Shown piece by piece: positions 17,842-26,578 of a stretch of 64,000 nucleotides of DNA. The stretch's first letter is position 1. Each line of letters begins with the position of its first letter. Made by a program: the position numbers and the translations under genes. Where the stretch lies: assembly GCF_030269325.1 (NCBI RefSeq), contig NZ_BSTD01000006.1, positions 496,001 through 560,000 on the forward strand, given 5' to 3'. The DNA comes from Amycolatopsis sp. NBRC 101858 (lineage in GTDB: Bacteria > Actinomycetota > Actinomycetes > Mycobacteriales > Pseudonocardiaceae). The notes under the pieces were generated by a model, which was not told the origin of the DNA, did no database searches, and worked only from the letters and a program-made list of their open reading frames with translations.

Positions 17842-18749
17842 GCGCCGGGCGGCCGCGCGCCGACCGAGAAGTCGTGCCCCCACAGGGAAACCGCCGTGCT
17901 CTCGCGGGCGATCCAGTTTTCGTCGTCGACCTGGCGGCCTTCGCAGCCGAACTCGACGTCGAAGCCGCCGGGGGTCTTCATGTAGAACGACAGCATCAGG
18001 TCGTTGACGTGCCGGCCGAGCGTGGCCGACATCGGCACCTTGCGCCGGATCGCGCGGTCGAGGCACAGGCCGACGTCGTCGGTGTTCTCCACCTCGACCA
18101 TCAGGTGCACGATCCCGCTCGGCGTGGGCATCGGCAGGAACGCGAGGCTGTGGTGGCGCGGGTTGCAGCCGAAGAAGCGCAGCCACGCGGGTTCGCCGTC
18201 GGCGGGCCTGCCGACCATCTGCGGTGGCAGGCGCATGGAGTCGCGCAGCCGGAAACCCAGGACGTCGCGATAGAACCGCAGCGACGCCTCGTCGTCCTTT
18301 GTGGACAACACGACGTGGCCGAGGCCCTGCTCCCCGGTGACGAACGTGTGGCCGTACGGGCTCACGACGCGCCGGTGCTGCAACGCGACGCCGTGGAACA
18401 CCTCCTGGGTGTTGCCGGACGGGTCGTCGAAGCTGATCAGCTCGACCACGCGCCGGTCGGCCAGCTCTTCGGGCGTGCCCTCCTTGTAGGGCACCGACGC
18501 GCTGTCCAGCCGCGACCGCAGTTCGGCCAGCTCGCCGGCGTTCGCGACCTCCCAGCCGGTGGTCGCCAGCCGGTCGGCGGTGCCGGGCGAGATGACCAGG
18601 CGTGCCGGGAAGTCGTCCATCCGCAGGTACAGCGACTCCGGGTCGACGCCCTTGCCTTCGACCATGCCGAGCACCTTGAGCCCGTATTCGCGCCACGCGG
18701 CCATGTCGGTGGCTTCGATGCGGAGGTAGCCCAGTGACCGGATGCCCAT
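17838..18749 (-). CDS. hsaC: HsaC, iron-dependent extradiol dioxygenase of steroid ring A
   Basis: A 303-residue two-domain VOC-type extradiol dioxygenase. The iron ligands are in place at H145 (GLGHVVLS), H215 (GIVHLMVEV) and E266 (FDVEFG), the same numbers as known for the M. tuberculosis enzyme. It opens ring A of the catechol 3,4-DHSA by meta cleavage. ATG 18749 overlaps the hsaD stop as TGATG, and its own stop overlaps the hsaB start, so translation is coupled. HsaD acts on its product. Confidence 0.95.
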   Translation of the reverse strand: MGIRSLGYLRIEATDMAAWREYGLKVLGMVEGKGVDPESLYLRMDDFPARLVISPGTADRLATTGWEVANAGELAELRSRLDSASVPYKEGTPEELADRRVVELISFDDPSGNTQEVFHGVALQHRRVVSPYGHTFVTGEQGLGHVVLSTKDDEASLRFYRDVLGFRLRDSMRLPPQMVGRPADGEPAWLRFFGCNPRHHSLAFLPMPTPSGIVHLMVEVENTDDVGLCLDRAIRRKVPMSATLGRHVNDLMLSFYMKTPGGFDVEFGCEGRQVDDENWIARESTAVSLWGHDFSVGARPPGA

Positions 18750-19594
18750 CAGGAACTCCCGAGGAAGTCGAGGGCCAGCCGGTTGAATTCGTCGAACTTC
18801 TCCAGCTGGGCCCAGTGCCCGCAGCCGCCGAACACGTGCAGCTGCGCGCGCGGAATCGTCTTCAAAGGCACGAGCGCGCCGTCCAGGGGGTTGACGCGAT
18901 CTTCGCGGCCCCAAATCAGCAGCACGCGCTGGCGGAGGCGGTGGGCCTCGCGCCAGAGCATGCCTTCTTCGTAGGTGTCGGGCTGGGCGAACGACATCCC
19001 CATCGCGCGCATCGCGGCGAGCGACTCGGGTGTGTTCGCCGCGGCGAAGCGGTCGTCGATCAGCTCGTCGGTGATCAGCGACTGGTCGTGGACCATGATG
19101 CGCAGGAAGGCCTCCATGCGTTCGCGGCTCGGCTTCGCCGCGAACTTACCAAGGTTCTTGACGCCTTCGGTGGGGTCGGGCGCGAAGAGGTTGACACTCA
19201 GCCCGCCCGGTCCCATCAGCACCAGCCGCCCGGCGCGTTTGCCGTGGTTCAGCGCGAGCCGGACCGCGGCCCCACCACCCAGGGAGTTGCCGACGAAGTG
19301 GGCGCGCTCGACGCCCAGCGCGTCCATCAGGCCGACGACGGCGTCGGCGCTGTGGCGGAAGTACTGCGGGTGCTCGGTCGGCTTGTCCGACCGCCCGAAG
19401 CCGGGCTGGTCGACGGCGATCGTCCGGTAGTGCTTGGCGAACTCCGGCAGGTTGCGCCCGAAGTTGCTCCACGCCGACGCGCCGGGCCCGCCGCCGTGCA
19501 GCAGGATCACGGTCTCGGCGTGCTCGGCGCCGGCCTCGTGGTAGTGCAGTTTCAGCGAGCCGGCCTGGACGTACTTGCCTTCCGGAGCGGCCAT
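18749..19594 (-). CDS. hsaD: HsaD, meta-cleavage product hydrolase of steroid degradation
   Basis: A 281-residue alpha/beta hydrolase of the C-C bond hydrolase class. The catalytic triad can be read as S104 (VGNSLGGG), D232 (GREDRVNP) and H260 (GGCGHWAQ). The oxyanion region HGGGPGASAWSNF is the family signature. It hydrolyses 4,9-DSHA to HHD and DOHNAA. The start ATG at 19594 shares one base with the hsaA stop, and the gene end shares one base with the hsaC start. Confidence 0.95.
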   Translation of the reverse strand: MAAPEGKYVQAGSLKLHYHEAGAEHAETVILLHGGGPGASAWSNFGRNLPEFAKHYRTIAVDQPGFGRSDKPTEHPQYFRHSADAVVGLMDALGVERAHFVGNSLGGGAAVRLALNHGKRAGRLVLMGPGGLSVNLFAPDPTEGVKNLGKFAAKPSRERMEAFLRIMVHDQSLITDELIDDRFAAANTPESLAAMRAMGMSFAQPDTYEEGMLWREAHRLRQRVLLIWGREDRVNPLDGALVPLKTIPRAQLHVFGGCGHWAQLEKFDEFNRLALDFLGSS

Positions 19595-20757
19595 CAGTAC
19601 ATCGCGTTCTCGACGGGGAGCCCGAAGGCGCCGGTGCCGAACATGACGTACGCGCGCTCGGCGTCGTTGGCCGCGTGGACCCGGCCGGCGTGCGCGTCGC
19701 GCCAGAAGCGCTGGATCGGCGTGCCGCGCTGGATCGCGCGGCCGCCGGAGTTCTCGAAGAGCCGGTCGATCGCGGAGATCGCGCGTTCCGTGCCGCGCAC
19801 CTGGTCACGCCGGACCCGCAGGCGCAGGTCCGAAGGCAGCCGCTCCTCGCGCTTGGCCAGCTCGTACAGCTCGTCGATGTTGCGCGTGAGCTGCAGCCAC
19901 GCGGCGTCGATTTCGCTGGCCGCCTCGGCGATCCGCACCTTGGCGAACGGGTCCTCTTTGGACTGCTCGCCGGCGTACGCGGCCCGCACGCGCTTGCGCT
20001 GGTGCTCGACGTGCGCGTCGTAGGCACCCTGCGCCATGCCGATGATCGGCGCGGTGATGGTGCTGGGGTGCACCGAACCGTAGGGCAGCCGGTACAGCGG
20101 GCCGGGGTTGACGGCCTGGCCCGGCACCTTGCACTTCGACGTCGCGATGAAGCTCAGCGCGCGGTGCTGCGGGATGAACACGTCCTCGACGACGATGTCG
20201 TTCGACCCGGTCCCGCGCAGGCCCACGGTGTCCCAGACGTCCACGATGGTGTAGTCCGCGATGGGCAGCAGGTAGGTGCAGAAGTCGACCGGCTTGCCGT
20301 CCTTGAACGCGGGTCCCCCGAGCAGCACCCACGTGCAGTGACCGGAGCCGGAGGAGAAGCTCCACCGGCCCGAGAGCCGGTAGCCGCCTTCGACGACCTC
20401 CGCCTTGCCCATCGGGGCGTACGACGAGGAGATCCGCACGTCCTCGTCTTCACCCCACACCTCTTGCTGGGCCTGCGCGTCGAACAGCGCCACGTGCCAC
20501 GGGTGGACGCCGAGGATGGAGGCGACCCAGCCGGTGGACCCGCACGCGCTCGCGATCAGCTTGACCGCGGTGTAGAAGCTCACCGGGTCGGCTTCGAAAC
20601 CGCCGTACGGCTTCGGTTGCAGCAGCTTGAAGAACCCGGTCTCCTGCAGGGCCTTGACGGACTCCTCGGGGACGTTTCGCGCGTCCTCGGTGTCCTGGGC
20701 CCGTTCCCGCAGGACCGGCAGGAGGTCCCGGACCCCGGCGATCACCGGCTCACTCAT
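19594..20757 (-). CDS. hsaA: HsaA, oxygenase component of the 3-HSA hydroxylase
   Basis: A 387-residue reduced-flavin-dependent monooxygenase with the acyl-CoA dehydrogenase fold. Typical stretches are GFFKLLQPKPYGGFEADP, GRWSFSSGSGHCTWVLLGG and the C-terminal AYVMFGTGAFGLPVENAMY. With HsaB it hydroxylates 3-HSA to the catechol that HsaC cleaves. It is the first gene of the operon. A near-consensus KstR box lies 35 bp upstream of its ATG, overlapping the stop codon of the preceding flavoprotein gene. Confidence 0.95.
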   Translation of the reverse strand: MSEPVIAGVRDLLPVLRERAQDTEDARNVPEESVKALQETGFFKLLQPKPYGGFEADPVSFYTAVKLIASACGSTGWVASILGVHPWHVALFDAQAQQEVWGEDEDVRISSSYAPMGKAEVVEGGYRLSGRWSFSSGSGHCTWVLLGGPAFKDGKPVDFCTYLLPIADYTIVDVWDTVGLRGTGSNDIVVEDVFIPQHRALSFIATSKCKVPGQAVNPGPLYRLPYGSVHPSTITAPIIGMAQGAYDAHVEHQRKRVRAAYAGEQSKEDPFAKVRIAEAASEIDAAWLQLTRNIDELYELAKREERLPSDLRLRVRRDQVRGTERAISAIDRLFENSGGRAIQRGTPIQRFWRDAHAGRVHAANDAERAYVMFGTGAFGLPVENAMY

Positions 20758-20790
20758 GCGCAGTCCTCTCTCGCGTTCACTCCGGCAAGA

Positions 20791-22392
20791 CTAGAACACG
20801 TTCTCGTTTTTGTCGAGAACGCCCTGCGCCAGCGCGCTGTTGATCCCTGCTCTCCGGCCGGAAAACACGCAGTCGGCCAGGGACAGACCGCTCACGTACG
20901 ATCTGGAACAGATTCCCACCGCGGTGCGCCCGGCGGCGTACAGGCCCGCGATCGGCTCTCCCGCTTCGCTCCGCACGGCGCCGGTGTCCTCGTCCACGAC
21001 CAGGCCACCGAGGGTCAGCATCGGCGTGGGGTAGCCGAGGTTGGGCCGCACCGAGATGTCGATGAGCGAGAACGGCGGGTGCTCCAGCCGCCGCGCGAAC
21101 TCGGCGGGCTTGCCCATCGGGTCCTCGGCGCCGTGGTAGGCCTCGACGCTCGTGCGCAGCCCCTGGGGGTCGACACCGGCCTTGCGCGCCGCTTCCTCGA
21201 CTGTCGCGCCGGTGACGCGGCCGCGGCGCAGCAGGTAGCGCAGCTGAAGTCCCTGGAACCACTGGCTTTGCGCCTTGGTGTCCCGCCGGGCATCGGCGAC
21301 GATCGGTGCGTCGACGAGCAGCCAGCCCTTGCTCTCGTGGTCTTCGATGAGCTTTTCGCCGACCGCGGCGCCGTACCGGGACTCGTCGATGACCCGGCGC
21401 CCGGCGGCGTCGACGATGATCCCGCCGAGGAACGCACTGGGCGGCGTGATGAACCGCCACGCCGAGATCCGGCCCAGTTCGCCCGTCGCGGCCCCGGCGT
21501 CGACGCCGAGCCGGAGGCCCGAGCCGTCGTCGGCGGACGTGCCGAGCGGGAGCCCGCCGCGGTAGGCCGGCGCGTGCTCGCGCACCAGCTCACGGTTGGC
21601 GATGAACCCGCCCGCGGCCAGCACGACGCCGCGCCGGGCGGTGATCCGCAGCTCACGGCCGTGCGCGCGTTCGATCCGTTCGACGCGGCGGTGCAGCGAC
21701 TTCCGCAAGGACGGCACGTAGATGCCCGGCTTGGCCGCGTACTGCGCGAGCCGGCGATGGCGAGCGCGCACACCTGGCGATGCGTCCTGCAGCGTGTCGG
21801 CGACGAGCCCGGTGACGCGGCCGTCGTCGTCCCGGATCAGGCCGCGGGCGTTCGTCTGGGTCAGCACCCGCACCCCGCGCTTCGCGACGGCCTCTTTGAG
21901 GCGCGTCATCAGCATCTTCCCCGAGGTCCCGGGCCCCTTGACGCGGTGGCCGCGCGGGGCGGGCTTCGCCGCGTCCCGGAAACCGCCCGCGGCTTCGCTA
22001 CCGGAGTAGTACAGGTAGTGCGCGTCGCTCGGGTACGACGTCTTGTAGGGACACAGGCTGCCTTCGAACGGCACGCCGTTGCCCTCCAGCCAGGTGATCA
22101 TCTCGCGGCTGCCTTCGCAGAAACGCTTGAGCGTCTGCTCCGAGACCACGTCCCCGGCTTCGAGCCGCAGGTAGGCGTACATCGCGTCGACCGAGTCGTC
22201 GACGCCCGCGTCGAGTTGCTGGGCGGTGCCGCCGCCCGCGTAGACCACGCCTCCGCTGACCGCACTGGCGCCCCCGCCGGCGAACCGCTCGACGAGAATG
22301 ACGTCCGCACCGGCGTCGGCCGCTTCCAGGGCGGCGCAGGCGCCGGCCGCCCCGAAGCCCACGATCACCACGTCCGCGACGAGTTCGTCCAT
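20791..22392 (-). CDS. KstD-like FAD dehydrogenase, probably 3-ketosteroid delta4(5alpha)-dehydrogenase type
   Basis: A 533-residue flavoprotein of the fumarate reductase/KstD superfamily. FAD binding is seen in VVIVGFGAAGACAALEA and GLYAAGRTAVGIC. It is clearly different from the KstD encoded next door: the C-terminal active-site region reads SYVSGLSLADC, a Tyr-x-Ser pair (Y499, S501). The Rhodococcus jostii delta4(5alpha)-KSTD uses a Tyr-x-Ser pair at the equivalent place, so this activity is favoured, but related steroid flavoproteins of unknown substrate exist. ATG 22392 is chosen over two in-frame GTGs upstream because GGGTGGTG is suitably placed. A KstR box sits 18 bp upstream, and kstD diverges from it. 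Confidence 0.78.
   Translation of the reverse strand: MDELVADVVIVGFGAAGACAALEAADAGADVILVERFAGGGASAVSGGVVYAGGGTAQQLDAGVDDSVDAMYAYLRLEAGDVVSEQTLKRFCEGSREMITWLEGNGVPFEGSLCPYKTSYPSDAHYLYYSGSEAAGGFRDAAKPAPRGHRVKGPGTSGKMLMTRLKEAVAKRGVRVLTQTNARGLIRDDDGRVTGLVADTLQDASPGVRARHRRLAQYAAKPGIYVPSLRKSLHRRVERIERAHGRELRITARRGVVLAAGGFIANRELVREHAPAYRGGLPLGTSADDGSGLRLGVDAGAATGELGRISAWRFITPPSAFLGGIIVDAAGRRVIDESRYGAAVGEKLIEDHESKGWLLVDAPIVADARRDTKAQSQWFQGLQLRYLLRRGRVTGATVEEAARKAGVDPQGLRTSVEAYHGAEDPMGKPAEFARRLEHPPFSLIDISVRPNLGYPTPMLTLGGLVVDEDTGAVRSEAGEPIAGLYAAGRTAVGICSRSYVSGLSLADCVFSGRRAGINSALAQGVLDKNENVF
20792..20805. promoter_or_regulatory. KstR operator ahead of hsaADCB
   Basis: TAGAACACGTTCTC matches TnnAACnnGTTnnA at all positions but the last. 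It lies 35 bp upstream of the hsaA start and overlaps the last two bases of the neighbouring stop codon (TAG). Confidence 0.82.
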
Positions 22393-22409
22393 GGTCACCA
22401 CCCTAGAAC

Positions 22410-22423
22410 TGGAACACGTTCTC
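22410..22423. promoter_or_regulatory. KstR operator of the delta4(5alpha)-type dehydrogenase gene
   Basis: TGGAACACGTTCTC matches the KstR motif except for the last base. It lies 18 bp in front of the minus-strand flavoprotein gene in the 100-bp divergent region. Confidence 0.82.
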
Positions 22424-22467
22424 GTCTATGGTGGCCGAAAGCGACCCTCAACTGGATACTCGTCTTG

Positions 22468-22481
22468 TGGAACACGTTATA
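22468..22481. promoter_or_regulatory. KstR operator of the kstD-kshA-kshB operon
   Basis: TGGAACACGTTATA is a full match to TnnAACnnGTTnnA. It ends 11 bp before the kstD start codon and lies 58 bp from the site serving the divergent gene. Confidence 0.9.
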
Positions 22482-22492
22482 GGTGAGGTGGC

Positions 22493-24157
22493 ATGACGGA
22501 GCAGTTCGACGTCGTCGTGGTCGGCAGCGGCGCTGCCGGGATGACCGCCGCGCTGGCCGCGGCCCACAACGGCCTGAGCGTGGTCCTCCTGGAAAAGGCC
22601 CCCTGTTTCGGCGGCTCGACCGCCCGCTCCGGCGGCGGGGTCTGGCTGCCGGGCAACCACGCGCTGCGTGCCGCCGGGATCGACGAACCACCCGAGCGGG
22701 CCCGCGAGTACCTGGCCTCGATCGTCGGCGACGTCGTCCCGGCCGTCCGGCGCGACACGTTTCTCGCGCACGGCCCCGAGGTGCTGAAGTTCGTGTGCGA
22801 CCACACCCCGCTCAAGTTCCGCTGGGTCCGGAACTACAGCGACTACCACCCCGAAGCGCCCGGCGGGCGCTCCGGCGGACGCTCGGTCGAGCCGATGGCC
22901 TTCGACGGCAAGCTGCTCGGCGACGAGCTGGCCCACCTCGAGCCGCCGTACAGCGCTCCCCCGCTCGGCGTGCCCATCACCCAGGCCGACTACCGCTGGC
23001 TGAGCCTGCTGGCCCGGCACCCGCGCGGTGCCGTCCGGATGCTGTCGCTCGGCGTCCAGTGGCTCGTCGGCAAGGTCCGCGGGCAGCGGCTGCTGAGCAT
23101 GGGGCAAGCGCTTGCGGCCGGCCTGCGGGTGGGCCTGACCAGGGCGGGCGTCGAAGTCCGGCTGAACACCCCACTGGTCGACCTGCACATCGAGGACGAC
23201 CGCGTCACCGGCGTCGTCACCGCGCAGGGAGTCATCGAGGCCCGGCGGGGCGTGATCCTCGCCAGCGGCGGGTTCGAGCAGAACCTCGAGATGCGCGAGA
23301 AGTACCAGCGCGCCCCGATCGGCATCGACTGGACCGTCGGCGCGGCCGCCAACACCGGCGACGGCATCACCGCCGGCCTCAAGCTGGGTGCCGCGCTCGA
23401 CCTGATGGACGACGCCTGGTGGGGCCCGTCCCTGCCGCTCACCGGCGGGCCGTGGTTCGCGCTCGCCGAGCGGTCGCGGCCGCGCTGCATCATGGTCGAC
23501 GCCCGCGGCGAGCGGTTCGTCAACGAGTCGGCGCCCTACGTCGAGGCCGTGCACGCGATGTACGGCCCCGGGGACGGGCCGGGCGCGCACATCCCGACCT
23601 GGCTGGTGTTCGACCAGCGCTACAAGGACCGGTACATGTTCACCGGCGTCGGACCGCGGCAGCCGCTGCCCGGGCGCTGGTTCAAGGCCGGGATCGCGGT
23701 GAAGTCGGGCTCGCTGGAAGGCCTGGCCGCGAAAATGGACGTCCCGCCGGAAGGTCTCGCCGCGACCGTCGAACGCTTCAACGGCTTCGCGCGCAACGGC
23801 GTCGACGAGGACTTCCAGCGCGGGGTCAGCAAGTACGACCACTACTACGGCGACCCGCGCAACAAGCCCAACCCCAGCCTCGGTCCCCTGGACAAGGCGC
23901 CGTACTACGCGGTGAAGATCGTCCCGGGCGACCTGGGGACCAAGGGCGGCCTGCGCACCGACGAGCACGCGCAGGTCCTGCGCGAAGACGGCTCCGTCGT
24001 GCCGGGCCTCTACGCCGCGGGCAACGTCAGCGCGGCCGTGATGGGCCGCACGTACGCCGGGCCGGGCGCGACCATCGGTCCCGCCATGGTGTTCGGCTAC
24101 CTTGCGGCGACGCGGCTGGCGCACGAAGATCAAGGGACCACGGGAGGCGAGCGATGA
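22493..24157 (+). CDS. kstD: KstD, 3-ketosteroid delta1-dehydrogenase
   Basis: A 554-residue FAD enzyme that introduces the 1,2 double bond into ring A of 3-ketosteroids. The FAD fold starts VVVVGSGAAGMTAALAAAHNG. Active-site residues known from Rhodococcus KstD1 are all found: Y118 (NYSDYHPE), Y349 (NESAPYVE), Y521 and G525 (RTYAGPG). It begins an operon with kshA, a small Cys-rich gene, kshB and chsH3. The next start overlaps its stop by 4 nt. Together with KshAB it opens ring B to give 3-HSA. Confidence 0.95.
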   Translation: MTEQFDVVVVGSGAAGMTAALAAAHNGLSVVLLEKAPCFGGSTARSGGGVWLPGNHALRAAGIDEPPERAREYLASIVGDVVPAVRRDTFLAHGPEVLKFVCDHTPLKFRWVRNYSDYHPEAPGGRSGGRSVEPMAFDGKLLGDELAHLEPPYSAPPLGVPITQADYRWLSLLARHPRGAVRMLSLGVQWLVGKVRGQRLLSMGQALAAGLRVGLTRAGVEVRLNTPLVDLHIEDDRVTGVVTAQGVIEARRGVILASGGFEQNLEMREKYQRAPIGIDWTVGAAANTGDGITAGLKLGAALDLMDDAWWGPSLPLTGGPWFALAERSRPRCIMVDARGERFVNESAPYVEAVHAMYGPGDGPGAHIPTWLVFDQRYKDRYMFTGVGPRQPLPGRWFKAGIAVKSGSLEGLAAKMDVPPEGLAATVERFNGFARNGVDEDFQRGVSKYDHYYGDPRNKPNPSLGPLDKAPYYAVKIVPGDLGTKGGLRTDEHAQVLREDGSVVPGLYAAGNVSAAVMGRTYAGPGATIGPAMVFGYLAATRLAHEDQGTTGGER

Positions 24158-25290
24158 CGCAGGAATCCGTACGCACCATCTACGCCGGTGAGCCGCCGAC
24201 CCGCTTCGCGCGCGGCTGGCACTGCCTCGGCCTGGCGAAGGACTTCCGCGACGGGAAGCCGCACGCAGTCACGGCGTTCGGCACGAAGCTGGTGGTGTTC
24301 GCCGACTCGAAGGGCGACCTGAACGTCCTCGACGGCTACTGCCGGCACATGGGCGGCGACCTCACCCAGGGCAGCGTCAAGGGCGACGAGGTCGCGTGCC
24401 CGTTCCACGACTGGCGCTGGAACGGCAAGGGCAAGTGCGTCTCGATCCCCTACGCCAAGCGGGTTCCGCTGCGCGCGCGGACGCGGTCGTGGACGGCGTC
24501 CGAGCAGAACGGCCAGCTCATGGTCTGGCACGACCCGGAAGGCAACCCGCCGCCGGAAGAGCTGGCCATCCCGCACATCGAGGCCGCCGACAGCTCCGAG
24601 TGGAGCAACTGGACGTGGGACTCGATCTTCATCGACGGCTCCAACTGCCGTGAGATCATCGACAACGTCGTCGACATGGCGCACTTCTTCTACATCCACT
24701 ACGCCTACCCGACGTACTTCAAGAACGTGTTCGAGGGTCACATCGCCACGCAGTACCTCAACACGAAGGGCCGCCCGGACATGGGCATGGCGTCGAACTA
24801 CGGCGGCGAGGACAACCTGCTGCGGTCGGAGGCGTCGTACTTCGGGCCGTCCTACATGATCAACAAGCTGGTGAACTCGTTCCAGGGCTACGAGATCGAG
24901 AGCGTGCTCATCAACTGCCACTACCCCGTGACGCCGACGTCGTTCGTGCTGCAGTACGGGATGAAGGTCAAGAAGCAGCACGGGCTGACCGACGAGCACG
25001 CCGACAAGATCGCGGCCAAGCTGGCCAAGGGCATCGGCGCGGGATTCCTGCAGGACGTCGAGATCTGGAAGCACAAGACCCAGATCGACAACCCGCTGCT
25101 GTGCGAAGAGGACGGTCCGGTCTACCAGCTTCGCCGCTGGTACCAGCAGTTCTACGTCGACGCCGCCGACGTCACCGAGGACATGACCCGGCGGTTCGAG
25201 TTCGAAGTGGACACTTCGAAGGCCAACGAGGCGTGGGCGGCCGAGGTGGCGGAGAACCTGGCCCGCCAGAAGACCGAGGCGGAAGTGTGA
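24154..25290 (+). CDS. kshA: KshA, Rieske oxygenase of 3-ketosteroid 9alpha-hydroxylase
   Basis: A 378-residue Rieske non-haem iron oxygenase. The Rieske ligands are C63-x-H65 and C82-x2-H85. The mononuclear iron site follows as D174-x2-H177-x4-H182 (VVDMAHFFYIHYAYP), a KshA-typical spacing. It hydroxylates C9 of 3-ketosteroids, and with KstD this opens ring B. Electrons come from KshB, encoded 247 bp downstream after a small Cys-rich gene. ATG 24154 overlaps the kstD stop (ATGA), so translation is coupled. Confidence 0.95.
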   Translation: MTQESVRTIYAGEPPTRFARGWHCLGLAKDFRDGKPHAVTAFGTKLVVFADSKGDLNVLDGYCRHMGGDLTQGSVKGDEVACPFHDWRWNGKGKCVSIPYAKRVPLRARTRSWTASEQNGQLMVWHDPEGNPPPEELAIPHIEAADSSEWSNWTWDSIFIDGSNCREIIDNVVDMAHFFYIHYAYPTYFKNVFEGHIATQYLNTKGRPDMGMASNYGGEDNLLRSEASYFGPSYMINKLVNSFQGYEIESVLINCHYPVTPTSFVLQYGMKVKKQHGLTDEHADKIAAKLAKGIGAGFLQDVEIWKHKTQIDNPLLCEEDGPVYQLRRWYQQFYVDAADVTEDMTRRFEFEVDTSKANEAWAAEVAENLARQKTEAEV

Positions 25291-25544
25291 CGACCGCCGA
25301 GACCGCCGAGTTCCTGTCGGGCGGGCTGCGGCCGCACGAGTGCCGCAGCTGCGGGACGTGCGTGCTGGTGAAGAAGAACAGCATCCAGCACACGAGCATC
25401 CAGTGGACTTCGCGCCCCGCCGACAGCTGCCCGGTGTTCGCCGACGCGGACGGTCCGTCGGCGCTCCTCGACACGTGCCCGAAGCTGGCGGACAGCATCG
25501 GCGACGCGGTGCGCGACGGCACGCTGGCGGTGGCCGATGGGTGA
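25287..25544 (+). CDS. Small cysteine-rich protein between kshA and kshB
   Basis: An 85-residue protein not assigned to a named family. It has C19-x2-C22-x2-C25 (HECRSCGTC) followed by C48-Pro and C64-Pro, five cysteines in all. This looks like an iron-sulfur or zinc site with partly ferredoxin-like CP motifs, but it lacks the usual CxxCxxCxxxCP order. It overlaps kshA by 4 nt (GTGA) and kshB by 8 nt, so it is made in step with both halves of the hydroxylase. Possible roles are electron transfer or cofactor delivery to KshA or KshB (inference). Confidence 0.75.
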   Translation: MTTAETAEFLSGGLRPHECRSCGTCVLVKKNSIQHTSIQWTSRPADSCPVFADADGPSALLDTCPKLADSIGDAVRDGTLAVADG

Positions 25545-26568
25545 GCGGGTCTACACGCTGACGGTCGCCGACGTCGTCGTCGAAACGCCGGACGCGCGGT
25601 CGGTGGTCTTCGAAATCCCCTCCGAACACGCTGACGCGTTCCGCTATTCGGCCGGGCAGTTCCTGACCCTGCGGATCCCCAGCGACCGGACCGGCTCGGT
25701 GGCCCGGTGCTACTCGCTGTCGAGCGCGCCGCACGAGAACCGCGTGCAGGTGACGGTCAAGCGGACCGACGGCGGGTACGGGTCGAGCTGGGTCTGCTCT
25801 TCGCTTCGCCCGGGAATGACGGTGGACGTGCTCGCGCCCGCGGGTGTGTTCTGCCCGACGTCGGTGGACGAGGACTTCCTGCTGTTCGCCGGCGGCAGCG
25901 GCATCACGCCGGTGATGGCGATCCTGAAGACGGCACTGGAGCAGGGTTCCGGGCGCGTCGTGCTCGTCTACGCGAACCGCGATGAGAACTCGGTGATCTT
26001 CGCGGGCGAACTGGCGTCGCTGGCGAAACGCTACGGAGACCGGCTCGTCGTCATCCACTGGCTGGAGAGCGTGCAGGGCCTCCCGGACGTCTCGCAGCTG
26101 CGGGGGCTGGCCACGGCGTACACGTCTCACGAGGCTTTTCTGTGTGGTCCGGCGCCCTTCATGGCGGCCGCGCGCGAGGCGCTCGGGCAGCTCGGGGTGC
26201 CGCGGGACCGGGTGCACGTCGAGAAGTTCACGTCGCTGACCGGGAACCCGTTCGAAGACGCCCCCGCCGAGGAGGAGCCGGTTTCGGACGAGGCGCCGGC
26301 GTCGCTGACGGTGACGCTCGACGGCGACACGCGCTCGATGGCCTGGCCGCGGCAGCGGAAGCTCCTGGACCACCTGCTGGACGCGGGGATGGACGCGCCG
26401 TACTCGTGCCGCGAGGGACAATGCAGTGCGTGCGCGTGCCGGGTCGTGTCGGGTGAGGTGAAGATGCTGCACAACGAGGTCCTCGACGCCGAGGACATGG
26501 CGGACGGCATCGTGCTGGCCTGCCAGTCGCTGCCGGTCACCGACGACGTCTCGATCAGCTACGAATAG
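25537..26568 (+). CDS. kshB: KshB, reductase of 3-ketosteroid 9alpha-hydroxylase
   Basis: A 343-residue class IA-type reductase. In order: FAD domain with R57-C-Y-S60 (RxYS motif), NADH domain with GGSGITPVMAIL and CGPAPFM, and a C-terminal plant-type [2Fe-2S] domain with C291, C296, C299 and C329. It passes electrons from NADH to the KshA Rieske centre. It overlaps the small Cys-rich gene by 8 nt and is followed by chsH3 after 10 nt. Confidence 0.95.
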   Translation: MGERVYTLTVADVVVETPDARSVVFEIPSEHADAFRYSAGQFLTLRIPSDRTGSVARCYSLSSAPHENRVQVTVKRTDGGYGSSWVCSSLRPGMTVDVLAPAGVFCPTSVDEDFLLFAGGSGITPVMAILKTALEQGSGRVVLVYANRDENSVIFAGELASLAKRYGDRLVVIHWLESVQGLPDVSQLRGLATAYTSHEAFLCGPAPFMAAAREALGQLGVPRDRVHVEKFTSLTGNPFEDAPAEEEPVSDEAPASLTVTLDGDTRSMAWPRQRKLLDHLLDAGMDAPYSCREGQCSACACRVVSGEVKMLHNEVLDAEDMADGIVLACQSLPVTDDVSISYE

Positions 26569-26578
26569 GAGTCCCCGC

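Noticed and set aside
19675..22482. 935-codon plus-strand open frame over hsaA and the flavoprotein gene
   Set aside because: It runs across two real minus-strand genes and through the operator region, and has the Arg/Gln/His-rich composition of an antisense frame.
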